From: an uncultured Pseudomonadota bacterium
GTDB lineage: Bacteria > Myxococcota_A > UBA796 > JAFGLY01
Reading direction: 5' to 3'
Assembly: GCA_937912125.1 (NCBI GenBank)
Contig: CALDOK010000447.1
Location: 1-34,478 of the forward strand
DNA: 34,478 nucleotides
Shown here: in pieces, positions 26,136 through 34,129 of the stretch
Position numbering within the stretch: position 1 is the first letter of the stretch
Layout of the letters: the number at the start of each line of letters is the position of its first letter
Program-made: the position numbers and the translations under genes
The notes under the pieces: model-generated
Seen by the model: only the letters and a program-made list of their open reading frames with translations
The model's database searches: none
What the model was told of the DNA's origin: nothing

Positions 26136-27124
26136 AGCGGCCTGCGCCCCACCAGCGCCACGCCGCGCTCCACGGGCAGGACCTCGAGGGCCTCGAGCCC
26201 CGCGGCCCGCATCCAGGCCTGGATCTCGTCCTGCCGGAACGAGCGGCCGCCCTCGGTGTTGATGAGCAGGCTGACCGAGAACACGGCCGCGTCCATGGCG
26301 CGCTCGGGGTCGGTGTCGTCCAGCAGGAGCTCCCGGATCACCAGCCGCCCGCCGGGGGCGAGGCTGCGCACCGCCTGCCCCACCATCCAGGCCGCGGCCT
26401 GAGGGGGGTGGGCGTGGAGCACCGCCGAGAGCACGGCCAGATCGTAGCCCTGGCCCAGAGGATCATCGCCGCACAGGTCGGCGGCCAGGGGGATGACTCG
26501 GGAGCCCCAGAGCTCAGGGGGCACCCGTGAGGCGGCCACAGCGAGGGTCGGCGGGCGGTCCACCAGGGTCACCTCCACCTCTGGCAGCGCCCGGGTCAGG
26601 GCCACGGCCAGGGTGCCAGGTCCCCCGCCCAGATCCACCACACGCCGCACGCCGTCGAGGGGGATGGGCAGCATGGCGGCCAGGGCCAGGTGGGCCTTGT
26701 TGTCGTCCATGGCCCGGACGAAGTCCCGGTGCATCCGGCGAGGTTGGCCGTCCCGTGGCAGGCAGCGCCCGCTGCGCACCACGTCGCTGAGCTGCGACCA
26801 GCGCCCCCACTGGTGCAGGTAGTGGAACACCATGCCGTGCATGGGCTCTGGGCTGTGGCCCGCCAGATGCCGGGAGGCCAGCGGCCCCGCGGCGAACCCT
26901 TGGCCGGTGCGCACCATCAGCCCCAAGCCCACCAGGGCCTCGAGCATCACGCCGGTGGCGCGAGGGTCGAGCTCGCAGGCGGCGGCGACCTGATCAGCAG
27001 TGGATGGCCCGGGCGTGCAGGGCGAGAAGAGGTCCAGCTCCACGGCGCTGAGCAGGATGCGGGCAGCGTAGGGCTGGCGCAGCAGCTCGCGCAGGGCGTC
27101 GCGGTCGGCCGGGCCCGGGCTCAC
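26132..27124 (-). CDS. O-methyltransferase-like protein (acetylserotonin OMT type)
   Basis: A 330-residue SAM-dependent methyltransferase of the plant-type O-methyltransferase family (hydroxyindole/acetylserotonin OMT-like). The N-terminal 100 residues are the winged-helix dimerisation domain (YAARILLSAVELDLFS ... LGLMVR). The SAM loop VVDLGGGPGTLAVAL is at 162-176, with acidic TLVDRP after it, then LSAVLHAHPP and SLAPGGRLVIRELLLDD. Start is GTG 27124, which overlaps the AlaX stop as GTGA, so the two are probably co-translated. Relatives methylate small aromatic or polyketide hydroxyls; the acceptor here is unknown. Confidence 0.9.
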   Translation of the reverse strand: MSPGPADRDALRELLRQPYAARILLSAVELDLFSPCTPGPSTADQVAAACELDPRATGVMLEALVGLGLMVRTGQGFAAGPLASRHLAGHSPEPMHGMVFHYLHQWGRWSQLSDVVRSGRCLPRDGQPRRMHRDFVRAMDDNKAHLALAAMLPIPLDGVRRVVDLGGGPGTLAVALTRALPEVEVTLVDRPPTLAVAASRVPPELWGSRVIPLAADLCGDDPLGQGYDLAVLSAVLHAHPPQAAAWMVGQAVRSLAPGGRLVIRELLLDDTDPERAMDAAVFSVSLLINTEGGRSFRQDEIQAWMRAAGLEALEVLPVERGVALVGRRPL

Positions 27125-28311
27125 GGCTGCGCCGCCAACAGCTCCCGCAGCCGTGCCAGGGCCTGGTCGCGCAGATCCTGGCGCTGGGCGCGGCCCTGGA
27201 AGCGTCCCCGAGCGCCCCCACCCCGACCCGCGATCAGGGGCAGCAGCTCGGGGCCCAGGGTGGCGACCAGCGGAGTCGGGCCGGCCAGCAGAAAGGACCC
27301 CGCCGGAGCGCCGGAGGTGAGCAGCACCAGGGCGTCGGGCTGCAGCGCCATGGCGCCGCTGGCCACCGCCTGGAGCAGGGGCAGGTCGTCGGCGTCACGG
27401 TGCAGGTGAGCCAGGCCCCCGCTGGCGCCCACCAGGCAGGCCGCGGCGAGCAGCTCGGCCAGCTCCGCCCGCAGACGGCGCAGCTCCCGCGCCTGCTCGC
27501 TCTGCTCGGCCAGCACTCGGTCCACCGCCGCGCTGTGCTCGGGAGGGGCGCACCGGAGGGAGAGGGTCAGGGCGCGCTCGCGGATCAGCCCGGACCGGAG
27601 CAAGTCCACGGCCCGCTGGCCAGCGACGAAGTGCAGCCGGGTGATGCCACCGTGCACCCGCTCGGTCCCCACAAACACCACCAGCTGCAGCTCGGCGGTG
27701 CCCGCCACATGGGTGCCGCCGCAGGTGTTGCGGTCGACGCCCTCGATGCTCACCAGCCGCACCTTGCCCCGGTGGTCGGCGGGCAGCCCCCGGCTGCGCA
27801 CCCCCAGGCCGTCGAGCTCCTCGGGCTGCACCCAGCGGATCTGGAGGGGCAGGGCGGCGCGGATCTCCGCCTGCACCATGGCCTCGAGCTCGCCGAGCAC
27901 CGAGGCCTCGATGTTGGAGGCGTCCAGATCGATGCTGGAGCGCTCGGCCCCCAGGTGGAACGCCATCGTGGCCAAGCCCAGCTGGTCGTTGGCCAAGGCG
28001 GTGATCAGGTGCTGGGCGCTGTGCTGCTGCATGTGGTCGTAGCGGCGGTCCCAGTCCAGCTCCAGCTGCGCCGAGCCCCGTGGGACCGCGCCGGGCAGCT
28101 CGTGGACCCAGCCCCCGTCGGCGTCTGCGCGCACCGAGAGCACGGGCTGGCCGGCCAGCGTGCCAAGATCATGCGGCTGGCCGCCCCCGCCCGGAAAGAC
28201 GATGGTGTCGGGCGTGATGGCGATGAAGCCATCCCCCTGGGCGCGGCAAGCCACCACCTCGGTGCGGAGACTGCGGCGGTAGGCATCACGGAGGAAAGTA
28301 GGAGTGCGCAT
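27121..28311 (-). CDS. AlaX-type alanyl-tRNA editing protein
   Basis: A 396-residue stand-alone homologue of the AlaRS editing domain, which clears Ser or Gly mischarged on tRNA-Ala. Visible are FPGGGGQPHDLG (39-50), the zinc motif H97-x3-H101 in MQQHSAQH, and C197-x3-H201 in NTCGGTH, completing the four zinc ligands. The C-terminal 150 residues include a coiled-coil and a DHHA1-like domain (ASGAMALQPDALVLLTSG, GGGARGRFQGRA), so this is the long AlaX-L form. ATG 28311 is used; upstream sequence CCGAGCCTCCC gives no strong ribosome-binding site. First gene of a two-gene operon with the methyltransferase. Confidence 0.92.
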   Translation of the reverse strand: MRTPTFLRDAYRRSLRTEVVACRAQGDGFIAITPDTIVFPGGGGQPHDLGTLAGQPVLSVRADADGGWVHELPGAVPRGSAQLELDWDRRYDHMQQHSAQHLITALANDQLGLATMAFHLGAERSSIDLDASNIEASVLGELEAMVQAEIRAALPLQIRWVQPEELDGLGVRSRGLPADHRGKVRLVSIEGVDRNTCGGTHVAGTAELQLVVFVGTERVHGGITRLHFVAGQRAVDLLRSGLIRERALTLSLRCAPPEHSAAVDRVLAEQSEQARELRRLRAELAELLAAACLVGASGGLAHLHRDADDLPLLQAVASGAMALQPDALVLLTSGAPAGSFLLAGPTPLVATLGPELLPLIAGRGGGARGRFQGRAQRQDLRDQALARLRELLAAQP

Positions 28312-28352
28312 GGGAGGCTCGGGGCGGGATCACAGCGCTCCTAATCCGGTCG

Positions 28353-28381
28353 CTGACCAGGCACCGGCCACGTGCTACCTT
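28353..28381 (+). promoter_or_regulatory. Promoter of the pseudokinase gene
   Basis: CTGACC (28353-28358), a 17-base spacer and TGcTACCTT (28373-28381) form a -35 plus extended -10, 57 bases before the ATG at 28439. The element matches that before the Sel1 gene. Confidence 0.5.
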
Positions 28382-28438
28382 CCTTCCCATCAGAAGAACC
28401 AGCCCGGCCTCCGGGCCCGTTGCAGACCAGGAGAGCAC

Positions 28439-29842
28439 ATGAGCCAACAGGGCACCCGGATCGGTCCCTACGCCCTGCAGGTCCAGGTGGCCCGCTCCGC
28501 GGGCTGCACCGTGTGGCATGCCGAGCGGGCCGATGGCAAGACGCGCGGGCCCGGCAAGGTCGTGGTGCGGCTGCTGGACGATCCCGGTGACACCATCGCC
28601 CAGGCCCGCCTAGAGCTCGAGTACCACCGCCTCAAGGCCTTGGACGGCGCGGGCGCGCCCCTGCCTATCGCCCACTACGCCGGCTTCGGCGCCCTGGTCA
28701 TGGAGCAGCGGCTCGGCTGCACCCTGCGGGCGCTGCTGGACGCCAGCATGGCGGCCACCCTGGATCTCGATCCCGCCACCGCCCTCGAGGTCGTCCTGGG
28801 CGCCGCCCGCACCCTCCGCCACGCCCAGCAGCTCCCCGAAGGCCTGGTGCACGGGCGCCTGGCCCCCGCCGACGTCCTGCTGGGCCGCGACAGCAGCATC
28901 ACCATCATGGGGTGGGGCGGCTGGAGCCCCCAGGCGTGGTCCCTGGGCATCGCCCCCGAGGTCATGCGCGGCCAGGCCCCCACGCTGTACTCCGACATGT
29001 ACTCCATGGGCGCCATCCTGTGTACCACCCTCGAGCCCCGGGTCACCCACGCCCAGGGCCTCGACGCCGCGGTGCATCGGGTCCTGCGAAGCTGGCCGGC
29101 CGCGGGCCGCCTGCTGCAGAACCTGCTCGCCTCGGACCCCGCCGGTCGCTACCCCGACCAGGGGCCCATCATCCACGAGCTGCTCTCCCTGGCCCGACAC
29201 CACGGCGGGGTCGCCCGCGTAGGTGAGCTGGCCGAGCGCTGCGGCAGCTTCCGGCGCGGCGGCGGCACGGCCATGGCCAACCTCAACGCCACCCAGGGTC
29301 CTGCGGCTCCTGTCGCGCCCACGCTCCCCCCCATCACCCCTCCCCCCGTGATCCCCCCGGTGGTCGCGCCGCCCCCTGTGGAGCCCGCGCCGCCGCCGGT
29401 AGAGCCCATGCCTACAGCCCCACCTGCCCACACTCAGGCCTCGGCCCCGGTCCAGGGCATCCCCCAGCCGGTGCCTCCCCGCCCGGCCGAGCCCCAGGCC
29501 CCGGCGCCAACCACTCCACAGCCCCAGGCCCCCGAGCCCCTGCCTGAGCAAAAGCCACAGCCACAGCCACAGCCACAGCCACAGCCACAGCCACAGCCAC
29601 AGCCACAGCCACGGCCAGATCCAGAACCCGAAGAGATCGAGAAGACCGAGCTCCTCACGAGCCCGCCCGAGCCTGACCTGGCCGACACCGCCCAGGACGA
29701 AGGCCTGGACGAAGATCTGGACGAGCTCGACGACGGCCAGGGCGCCTCCATGCAGCTCATCGAGCGCGTGGCCCTGGCCCTGGTGGGCCTGCTGGCCATG
29801 GCCCTGCTCGCCTGGCTCGGCCGCGGGTGCATCGGCGGCTGA
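28439..29842 (+). CDS. Pseudokinase with (Pro-Gln)9 tether and C-terminal membrane anchor
   Basis: A 467-residue protein; ATG 28439 follows CAGGAG. Residues 8-260 follow the Ser/Thr protein kinase fold but lack catalytic residues. The VAIK lysine is Arg44 (VVVR). HRDLKPxN reads HGRLAPAD (138-145), losing Asp, Lys and Asn. DFG is replaced by GWG near 158-160. Structural landmarks remain (IAPEVMRG, YSDMYSMGAIL). Residues 285-410 are Pro-rich and include nine Pro-Gln pairs; then an acidic stretch and a C-terminal transmembrane helix (about 441-460) ending RGCIGG. The N-terminal kinase-like domain should be cytoplasmic. Probably a scaffold or allosteric regulator. Confidence 0.85.
   Translation: MSQQGTRIGPYALQVQVARSAGCTVWHAERADGKTRGPGKVVVRLLDDPGDTIAQARLELEYHRLKALDGAGAPLPIAHYAGFGALVMEQRLGCTLRALLDASMAATLDLDPATALEVVLGAARTLRHAQQLPEGLVHGRLAPADVLLGRDSSITIMGWGGWSPQAWSLGIAPEVMRGQAPTLYSDMYSMGAILCTTLEPRVTHAQGLDAAVHRVLRSWPAAGRLLQNLLASDPAGRYPDQGPIIHELLSLARHHGGVARVGELAERCGSFRRGGGTAMANLNATQGPAAPVAPTLPPITPPPVIPPVVAPPPVEPAPPPVEPMPTAPPAHTQASAPVQGIPQPVPPRPAEPQAPAPTTPQPQAPEPLPEQKPQPQPQPQPQPQPQPQPQPRPDPEPEEIEKTELLTSPPEPDLADTAQDEGLDEDLDELDDGQGASMQLIERVALALVGLLAMALLAWLGRGCIGG
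29555..29608 (+). repeat. CCACAG hexanucleotide repeat encoding (Pro-Gln)9
   Basis: Nine perfect CCACAG units, followed by a mutated CCACGG, inside the pseudokinase tether. The purity suggests recent expansion and possible length variation. Confidence 0.9.
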
Positions 29843-29923
29843 TCCGGATCCCTTCCCCTCGACTTCAGCGCGTGGGTGAGCCCTGGTTCGGATACAAGGG
29901 TGCTCCACCCAGGGAGCAGCGCC

Positions 29924-31315
29924 ATGGACACCACCTCCGTCACCCTGACCTACGGGGCCCAGGCCCTCGAGCTCAGCGTCCCCGACTCCTTCCTCGCGGG
30001 TCCCGTCATCCGCCCCGAGGCCCTCCCGCCCATGGACGAGGCCGAGATCCTCGACGCCATGCGCGCCGCCCTGGCCACCCCCGTCGGCCGCCCACCCCTG
30101 CGCAGCATGGTGGCGGGCAAGCGCGTGGCCGTCGTGGTCAGCGACGAGTTCCGCGCCGGCCAGCAGGAGCGCATCATCCGCGTGCTCTGCGAAGAGCTGG
30201 CCGCCGGCGGCCCCGCCCACGTCACCTTCCTGTGCGCCACCGGCACCCACGAGCCAAAGGTCTACGCCATGGGCATCGGCGCCATGGTGAGCCGCGCGGC
30301 CGAAGCCACCGGTCTCGAGGTCGACTTCGTCGCCCACAGCTGTGACGACCCCGCCCTGGTAGACGTCGGCTCCAGCCCCATGGGCACCCCCGTACACATC
30401 GAGCCCGCCTACCTGCAGGCCCAGGTCCGGGTCTACGGCCACGAGTCCAAGCACCACTACATGAACGGCTACTCGGTCATCGACAAGCAGGTGGTGCCCG
30501 GTATCTGCGCCCGGGCCACGGTGGCCGCCAACCACAAGCGCTCCCTGTCCCCCGACTCCGGGCCGGGCCGCAACCCCTGGCACACCGTTCCATCCCGCCA
30601 GGTCAACCCCTTCAGCCAGGACTCCCAGGCCGTGCGCCGCATGGTGGAGCGCATCGCCCTGGACACCGACGGTCAGCTGGTGGAGCGCCAGGTCGAGACC
30701 TTCGGCCTGGACATGATCTCCGACAAGAGCTCCATCTACTGGGTGGCAGCCGGTGATCCCGACTTCCTGTGCGCCCAGGCGGTGGTCAAGGCCGACGAGC
30801 AAGCCCAGTTCACCGTGGCCCGCACCCGCTACGTGATGATCTCCCCCGGGGGCCCCCCCGCCAGCCAGGCCATGTACGGCGTGCAGAACTGCTTCGACAT
30901 GGCCATGCTGGGCGCGATCCAGCACGGCGGCGAGGTGCTGGTCTGCGCCCCCTGCGAGGGCCGCCCGGACCTGCCCCCCGAGGTGCGCGGCTTCGCCACC
31001 TCTCCCAAGTCCCTCGAGCTGTTCTGGAACAACCTGGTGCGCCTGCGCCACGAGCCCCTGGACGAGGCCTACCGCTGGATCGACGAGAACTTCCAGCTCT
31101 ACCTCTGGAAGACCTGGCGCGTGCTGCGCAACTTCGGCCACGACAAGCTGACCATCCACGTGCACTCCCAGCTGCCTCCCCAGGCCCTGGCCGACGCCGG
31201 GTTCGTCCCCGTGGCCGACCCCCAGGCCTGGATCGACGAGCGGGCGGCCCGCGGTGACGGCCAGCTCAGGGTCATCGACAACGGCAACAAGCTGCTGGTG
31301 CTCGGACAGGATTAG
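29924..31315 (+). CDS. LarA-like nickel-pincer racemase homologue
   Basis: A 463-residue protein of the LarA (lactate racemase) family. ATG 29924 follows AGGGAG. In LarA of Lactobacillus plantarum the nickel-pincer nucleotide is bound through Lys184 and His200, with His108 and His174 as acid/base. Here H109 (CATGTHEP), H178 (HHYMNGY), K188 (SVIDKQVVPG) and H204 (AANHK) occupy equivalent spacing. K188 to H204 is 16 residues, as in LarA, but the usual GGRK context reads VIDK. LarA relatives racemise or epimerise 2-hydroxy acids. No larB, larC or larE cofactor genes are in the window. Soluble; no signal. Confidence 0.88.
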   Translation: MDTTSVTLTYGAQALELSVPDSFLAGPVIRPEALPPMDEAEILDAMRAALATPVGRPPLRSMVAGKRVAVVVSDEFRAGQQERIIRVLCEELAAGGPAHVTFLCATGTHEPKVYAMGIGAMVSRAAEATGLEVDFVAHSCDDPALVDVGSSPMGTPVHIEPAYLQAQVRVYGHESKHHYMNGYSVIDKQVVPGICARATVAANHKRSLSPDSGPGRNPWHTVPSRQVNPFSQDSQAVRRMVERIALDTDGQLVERQVETFGLDMISDKSSIYWVAAGDPDFLCAQAVVKADEQAQFTVARTRYVMISPGGPPASQAMYGVQNCFDMAMLGAIQHGGEVLVCAPCEGRPDLPPEVRGFATSPKSLELFWNNLVRLRHEPLDEAYRWIDENFQLYLWKTWRVLRNFGHDKLTIHVHSQLPPQALADAGFVPVADPQAWIDERAARGDGQLRVIDNGNKLLVLGQD

Positions 31316-31337
31316 TACGAGCGCAGATCCAGTCCCT

Positions 31338-31362
31338 CCGAGGCCCCACGGGAGGGCCTCGG
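31338..31362 (+). terminator. Hairpin after the LarA-like gene
   Basis: CCGAGGCCC (31338-31346) pairs perfectly with GGGCCTCGG (31354-31362) across a seven-base loop, 22 bases after the stop. There is no downstream T-run, so intrinsic termination is uncertain. Confidence 0.45.
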
Positions 31363-31374
31363 CCGGTTAGGGGG

Positions 31375-31392
31375 CCTCCTGACGACAGGAGG
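31375..31392 (+). promoter_or_regulatory. Hairpin covering the ribosome-binding site of the deoxynucleoside kinase
   Basis: CCTCCTG (31375-31381), loop ACGA and CAGGAGG (31386-31392) make a perfect seven-pair stem. It buries the Shine-Dalgarno AGGAGG that stands five bases before the ATG at 31398. A candidate for translational control; no ligand-binding structure is recognised. Confidence 0.5.
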
Positions 31393-31397
31393 AAGGC

Positions 31398-32045
31398 ATG
31401 GACCGCGGCTACCCGTTCGGGCCCCACCGCTACATCGTCGTCGAAGGCCCCATCGGGGTCGGCAAGACCACCCTGGTCCACCGCCTGGCCGAGCACGCCC
31501 GGGCGCGGCTGATGCTCGAGATCTTCGAGGAGAACCCCTTCCTGGCCGACTTCTACCAGGACCGCGACAAGTTCGCCTTCCAGACCGAGCTCTTCTTCCT
31601 GCTCTCCCGCTTCCGCCAGCAGCAGACCGTCACCCAGCAGTCCCTGTTCACCGAGGTCACCCTCAGCGACTATCTCTTCCACAAGAACCTCATCTTCTCG
31701 GGGCTCACCCTGGTGGATGCGGAGTGGCAGCTGTACCTCGACATCTTCGAGGCCCTGTCGCCCCGGGTGCTCACCCCGGATCTGGTGGTCCTGCTGGACG
31801 CCCCCCTCGACACCCTGCTGGGGCGCATCGAGAAGCGCAGCCGCTCCTACGAGAAGGACTTCGACGCCAAGTACCTCGAGGATCTCGTGCTGCGCTATCG
31901 CCGCGAGTTCCAGCTCTACGACAAAGCCCCGGTGCTGGTGGTCAAGACCGGCGAGATCGACTTCTCCCGCGACGAAGAAGCCGTGCAGTGGCTGGTCGAC
32001 GAGATCTCCATCCACACCGAGGGCCGCCACGTCATCGGTGGATAG
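31398..32045 (+). CDS. Deoxynucleoside kinase family protein
   Basis: A 215-residue P-loop kinase of the deoxynucleoside kinase (dNK/dGK/dAK) family, which phosphorylates salvaged deoxynucleosides. The Walker A motif is EGPIGVGKTT (16-25). E44 lies in the substrate region EIFEENPFLADFY. The stretch TEVTLSDYLFHKNLIF corresponds to the family ERS segment but has TEV instead. The LID is RIEKRSRSYEKDFD, and YLEDLVLRYRREF follows. ATG 31398 has AGGAGG at five bases, inside a hairpin. Stands alone, 15 bases from the convergent OPT gene. Substrate preference cannot be read from sequence. Confidence 0.9.
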   Translation: MDRGYPFGPHRYIVVEGPIGVGKTTLVHRLAEHARARLMLEIFEENPFLADFYQDRDKFAFQTELFFLLSRFRQQQTVTQQSLFTEVTLSDYLFHKNLIFSGLTLVDAEWQLYLDIFEALSPRVLTPDLVVLLDAPLDTLLGRIEKRSRSYEKDFDAKYLEDLVLRYRREFQLYDKAPVLVVKTGEIDFSRDEEAVQWLVDEISIHTEGRHVIGG

Positions 32046-32060
32046 CCGGGCGCCGGGGGT

Positions 32061-33965
32061 CTACCCCACCCAGCCCAGCGCGTAGACCAGCGCGATGCCC
32101 ACCCCCACCAGGCTCTCGCCGGCGATGAAGCCTGAGGCCACGGGGATGGTGTAGTCCTCGGCGGCCTTGGGCTTCCACTTCTCGAGCCCCACGGCGATCA
32201 GCGCGCCCAGGAACATGTTGAAGGCGTAGAAGAAGTGGAAGGTGAAGGCCATGCCCAGGCCCATGGGCGAGGGCACCATCCAGCGCTTCTTCTCGGGCAG
32301 GGCGCGGGAGATCAGGGGCAGGGCGATGCCCAGCAGGCCGCCGATCAACAGGGCCCACTGGGCCGTGGGGTGGATGGAATGCAGGCCGGTGGAGAGCAGC
32401 TCGGCCACCCCACGCCAGGTCTGGGCCGCGGGGGCCGGGAACTTGTCGGTGCCCAGGTGGCTGGCGTCCGGGATGATGATCTGGAAGGCGCCCACCGCGA
32501 AGATCGTGCCGAAGAAGATACCCGAGAACTGGGCGATGAACTGCTTGCGGGCGTTGGCGCCCAGCAGGTAGCCGCTCTTGAGATCGATGAGCAGGTCGGC
32601 CGAAGAGTCGGCCACCCCCGCGGTGATGCAGGCCGCCATCAGGTTGACGTTCTTGCGGATGGGGCCCGCGAAGCTCCGCGGCGTGATGGCGCCGTAGAAC
32701 AGCTGGGTGACCTTTCCCATGGCGCCCACGGGGGTGGTGTCGGTCTCGCCGGTGGCGCGGCAGGCCACCAGGGCCAGGAAGAAGGACATGACCACGGCCA
32801 GCAGGCTCATCCAGATGGGCATGTCGAAGGCGATGTACGCGATGGTCACCACGCCGATGGTGCCGAAGGTGGCGCCAGCCAGGAACCAAGAGGGGGGGAC
32901 CTCGATGCGGGCCAGGGGGTCTTCCTCGGAGGCTGGTACGGCCTTCGAGAAGATGGTCTTGAGGCCCGAGAAGGCGCGCAGGGCCGTGCGCCACTGCATG
33001 CCGAAGTTCAGCAGGCCGCTGGTGACCATGCAGCTGACCCCGCCCCACAGGGTCCACTGCACCATCTCCCGGTACTCGAGGGTAGCGATGATCCCGTGGT
33101 GGTGCATGATGGGCACCAGGATGCCCCAGCAGAGCACCGCGCCGATGAGCATGGACGTGGCCGTGTGCAGGCCCATGATGGCGCCCGCGGCGATCATCAG
33201 GGCCGAGGGCTCGAAGGCCACGGTGCAGGCGGCGGCGCGCTTGCCGAAGACGGGCAGGAGCGCCGGAATCCAGCCGACGATGTCCCGGAACACGGCGATG
33301 AGCCCACCCAGGCCTGCGGCGATGCCCAGGCTGGCCGCGCTGCGAGTGGCGCCCTCGCCCGTGCCGTGCAGGCTCTTGAGGGTCTCGGCCGCGGCGATGC
33401 CCGAGGGGAACTTGAGCTGCTCGATGTTGATCATCTGGCGCTTCATGGGGATGGCCAGGGTGACCCCCAGCACCGCCAGGAAGAACACCCAGATCATCAG
33501 CAACCCGGTGCCCATGCTGCGCTCGTTGATGAGCATCCACGCCGCGATGGCGCTGACCATGGTGCCGCCGGTGGAGTAGCCGGCCGACGACGCCGTGGAC
33601 TGCATGCAGTTGTTCTCGAGGATGGTCATGTCCGAGGTGGCGAAGCCCAGCCGCGCCACCCAGGCGGGCAGGTTCATGCCGCGGCACATGCGCATCCAGG
33701 CCTCGGAGAAGATCCGCAGCACCTTCCAGATGGAGAAGCTCAGGATGCAGGCCGTGATGGCCACGCCCAGGCCCCAGCCGGTCTTGAGGCCCACGTAGAT
33801 GTTCACCAGGGACATCAGGCAGCCCAGGAAGCCGCCCATCACCACAGCTCGCAGGGTGAGCTGCTTCATGTCGTCGCCCCGGTACACCTCTCGGTACCAC
33901 TTCATCTCGATCTCGAGGGGGGTCTGGCGGCCGTCGGCGGTGGGCTTCTGCACCAGCTCGGTCAT
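32061..33965 (-). CDS. OPT family transporter
   Basis: A 634-residue multi-pass membrane protein of the oligopeptide transporter (OPT/YSL) family, which imports peptides, siderophore-metal complexes or related solutes by proton symport. The N-terminus has TLRAVVMGGFLGCLMSLVNI followed by YVGLKTGWGLGVAITACI, the family entry motif. Other segments include NNCMQSTASSAGYSTGGTMV, KFPSGIAAAETLKSLH and, at the end, TIPVASGFIAGESLVGVGIA, also typical of the bacterial OPT subgroup. Length and about 14-16 hydrophobic segments are normal. ATG 33965 has a GGAA purine stretch upstream but no perfect Shine-Dalgarno. Monocistronic; substrate unknown. Confidence 0.93.
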   Translation of the reverse strand: MTELVQKPTADGRQTPLEIEMKWYREVYRGDDMKQLTLRAVVMGGFLGCLMSLVNIYVGLKTGWGLGVAITACILSFSIWKVLRIFSEAWMRMCRGMNLPAWVARLGFATSDMTILENNCMQSTASSAGYSTGGTMVSAIAAWMLINERSMGTGLLMIWVFFLAVLGVTLAIPMKRQMINIEQLKFPSGIAAAETLKSLHGTGEGATRSAASLGIAAGLGGLIAVFRDIVGWIPALLPVFGKRAAACTVAFEPSALMIAAGAIMGLHTATSMLIGAVLCWGILVPIMHHHGIIATLEYREMVQWTLWGGVSCMVTSGLLNFGMQWRTALRAFSGLKTIFSKAVPASEEDPLARIEVPPSWFLAGATFGTIGVVTIAYIAFDMPIWMSLLAVVMSFFLALVACRATGETDTTPVGAMGKVTQLFYGAITPRSFAGPIRKNVNLMAACITAGVADSSADLLIDLKSGYLLGANARKQFIAQFSGIFFGTIFAVGAFQIIIPDASHLGTDKFPAPAAQTWRGVAELLSTGLHSIHPTAQWALLIGGLLGIALPLISRALPEKKRWMVPSPMGLGMAFTFHFFYAFNMFLGALIAVGLEKWKPKAAEDYTIPVASGFIAGESLVGVGIALVYALGWVG

Positions 33966-34042
33966 GGGTCGTTCCAGGAGGCTCGGGGAGGCAGGGAGTC
34001 TACCTCGAGCGCGCCGCCGCGCGTCCCCTTCACCACTTTTTG

Positions 34043-34073
34043 GGCTCGGGCGGATTTTTCTTTTCGCCGAGCC
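34043..34073. promoter_or_regulatory. Inverted repeat with T-rich loop between divergent genes
   Basis: GGCTCGGGCG (34043-34052) pairs with CGCCGAGCC (34065-34073) with one bulged G, around the T-rich loop gatttttctttt. It sits in the 164-base spacer between the divergent OPT and lipoprotein genes, so it may be an operator or a leader hairpin rather than a gene-end terminator. Confidence 0.35.
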
Positions 34074-34129
34074 GCCGCCGTGGGTCCAAGAGTGCGGACA
34101 CCGAAGCCATCCCCCACCGGAGAACGACC

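Noticed and set aside
28439..29230. Active Ser/Thr protein kinase
   Set aside because: The catalytic Lys, HRD Asp and DFG motif are all substituted, so I call it a pseudokinase.
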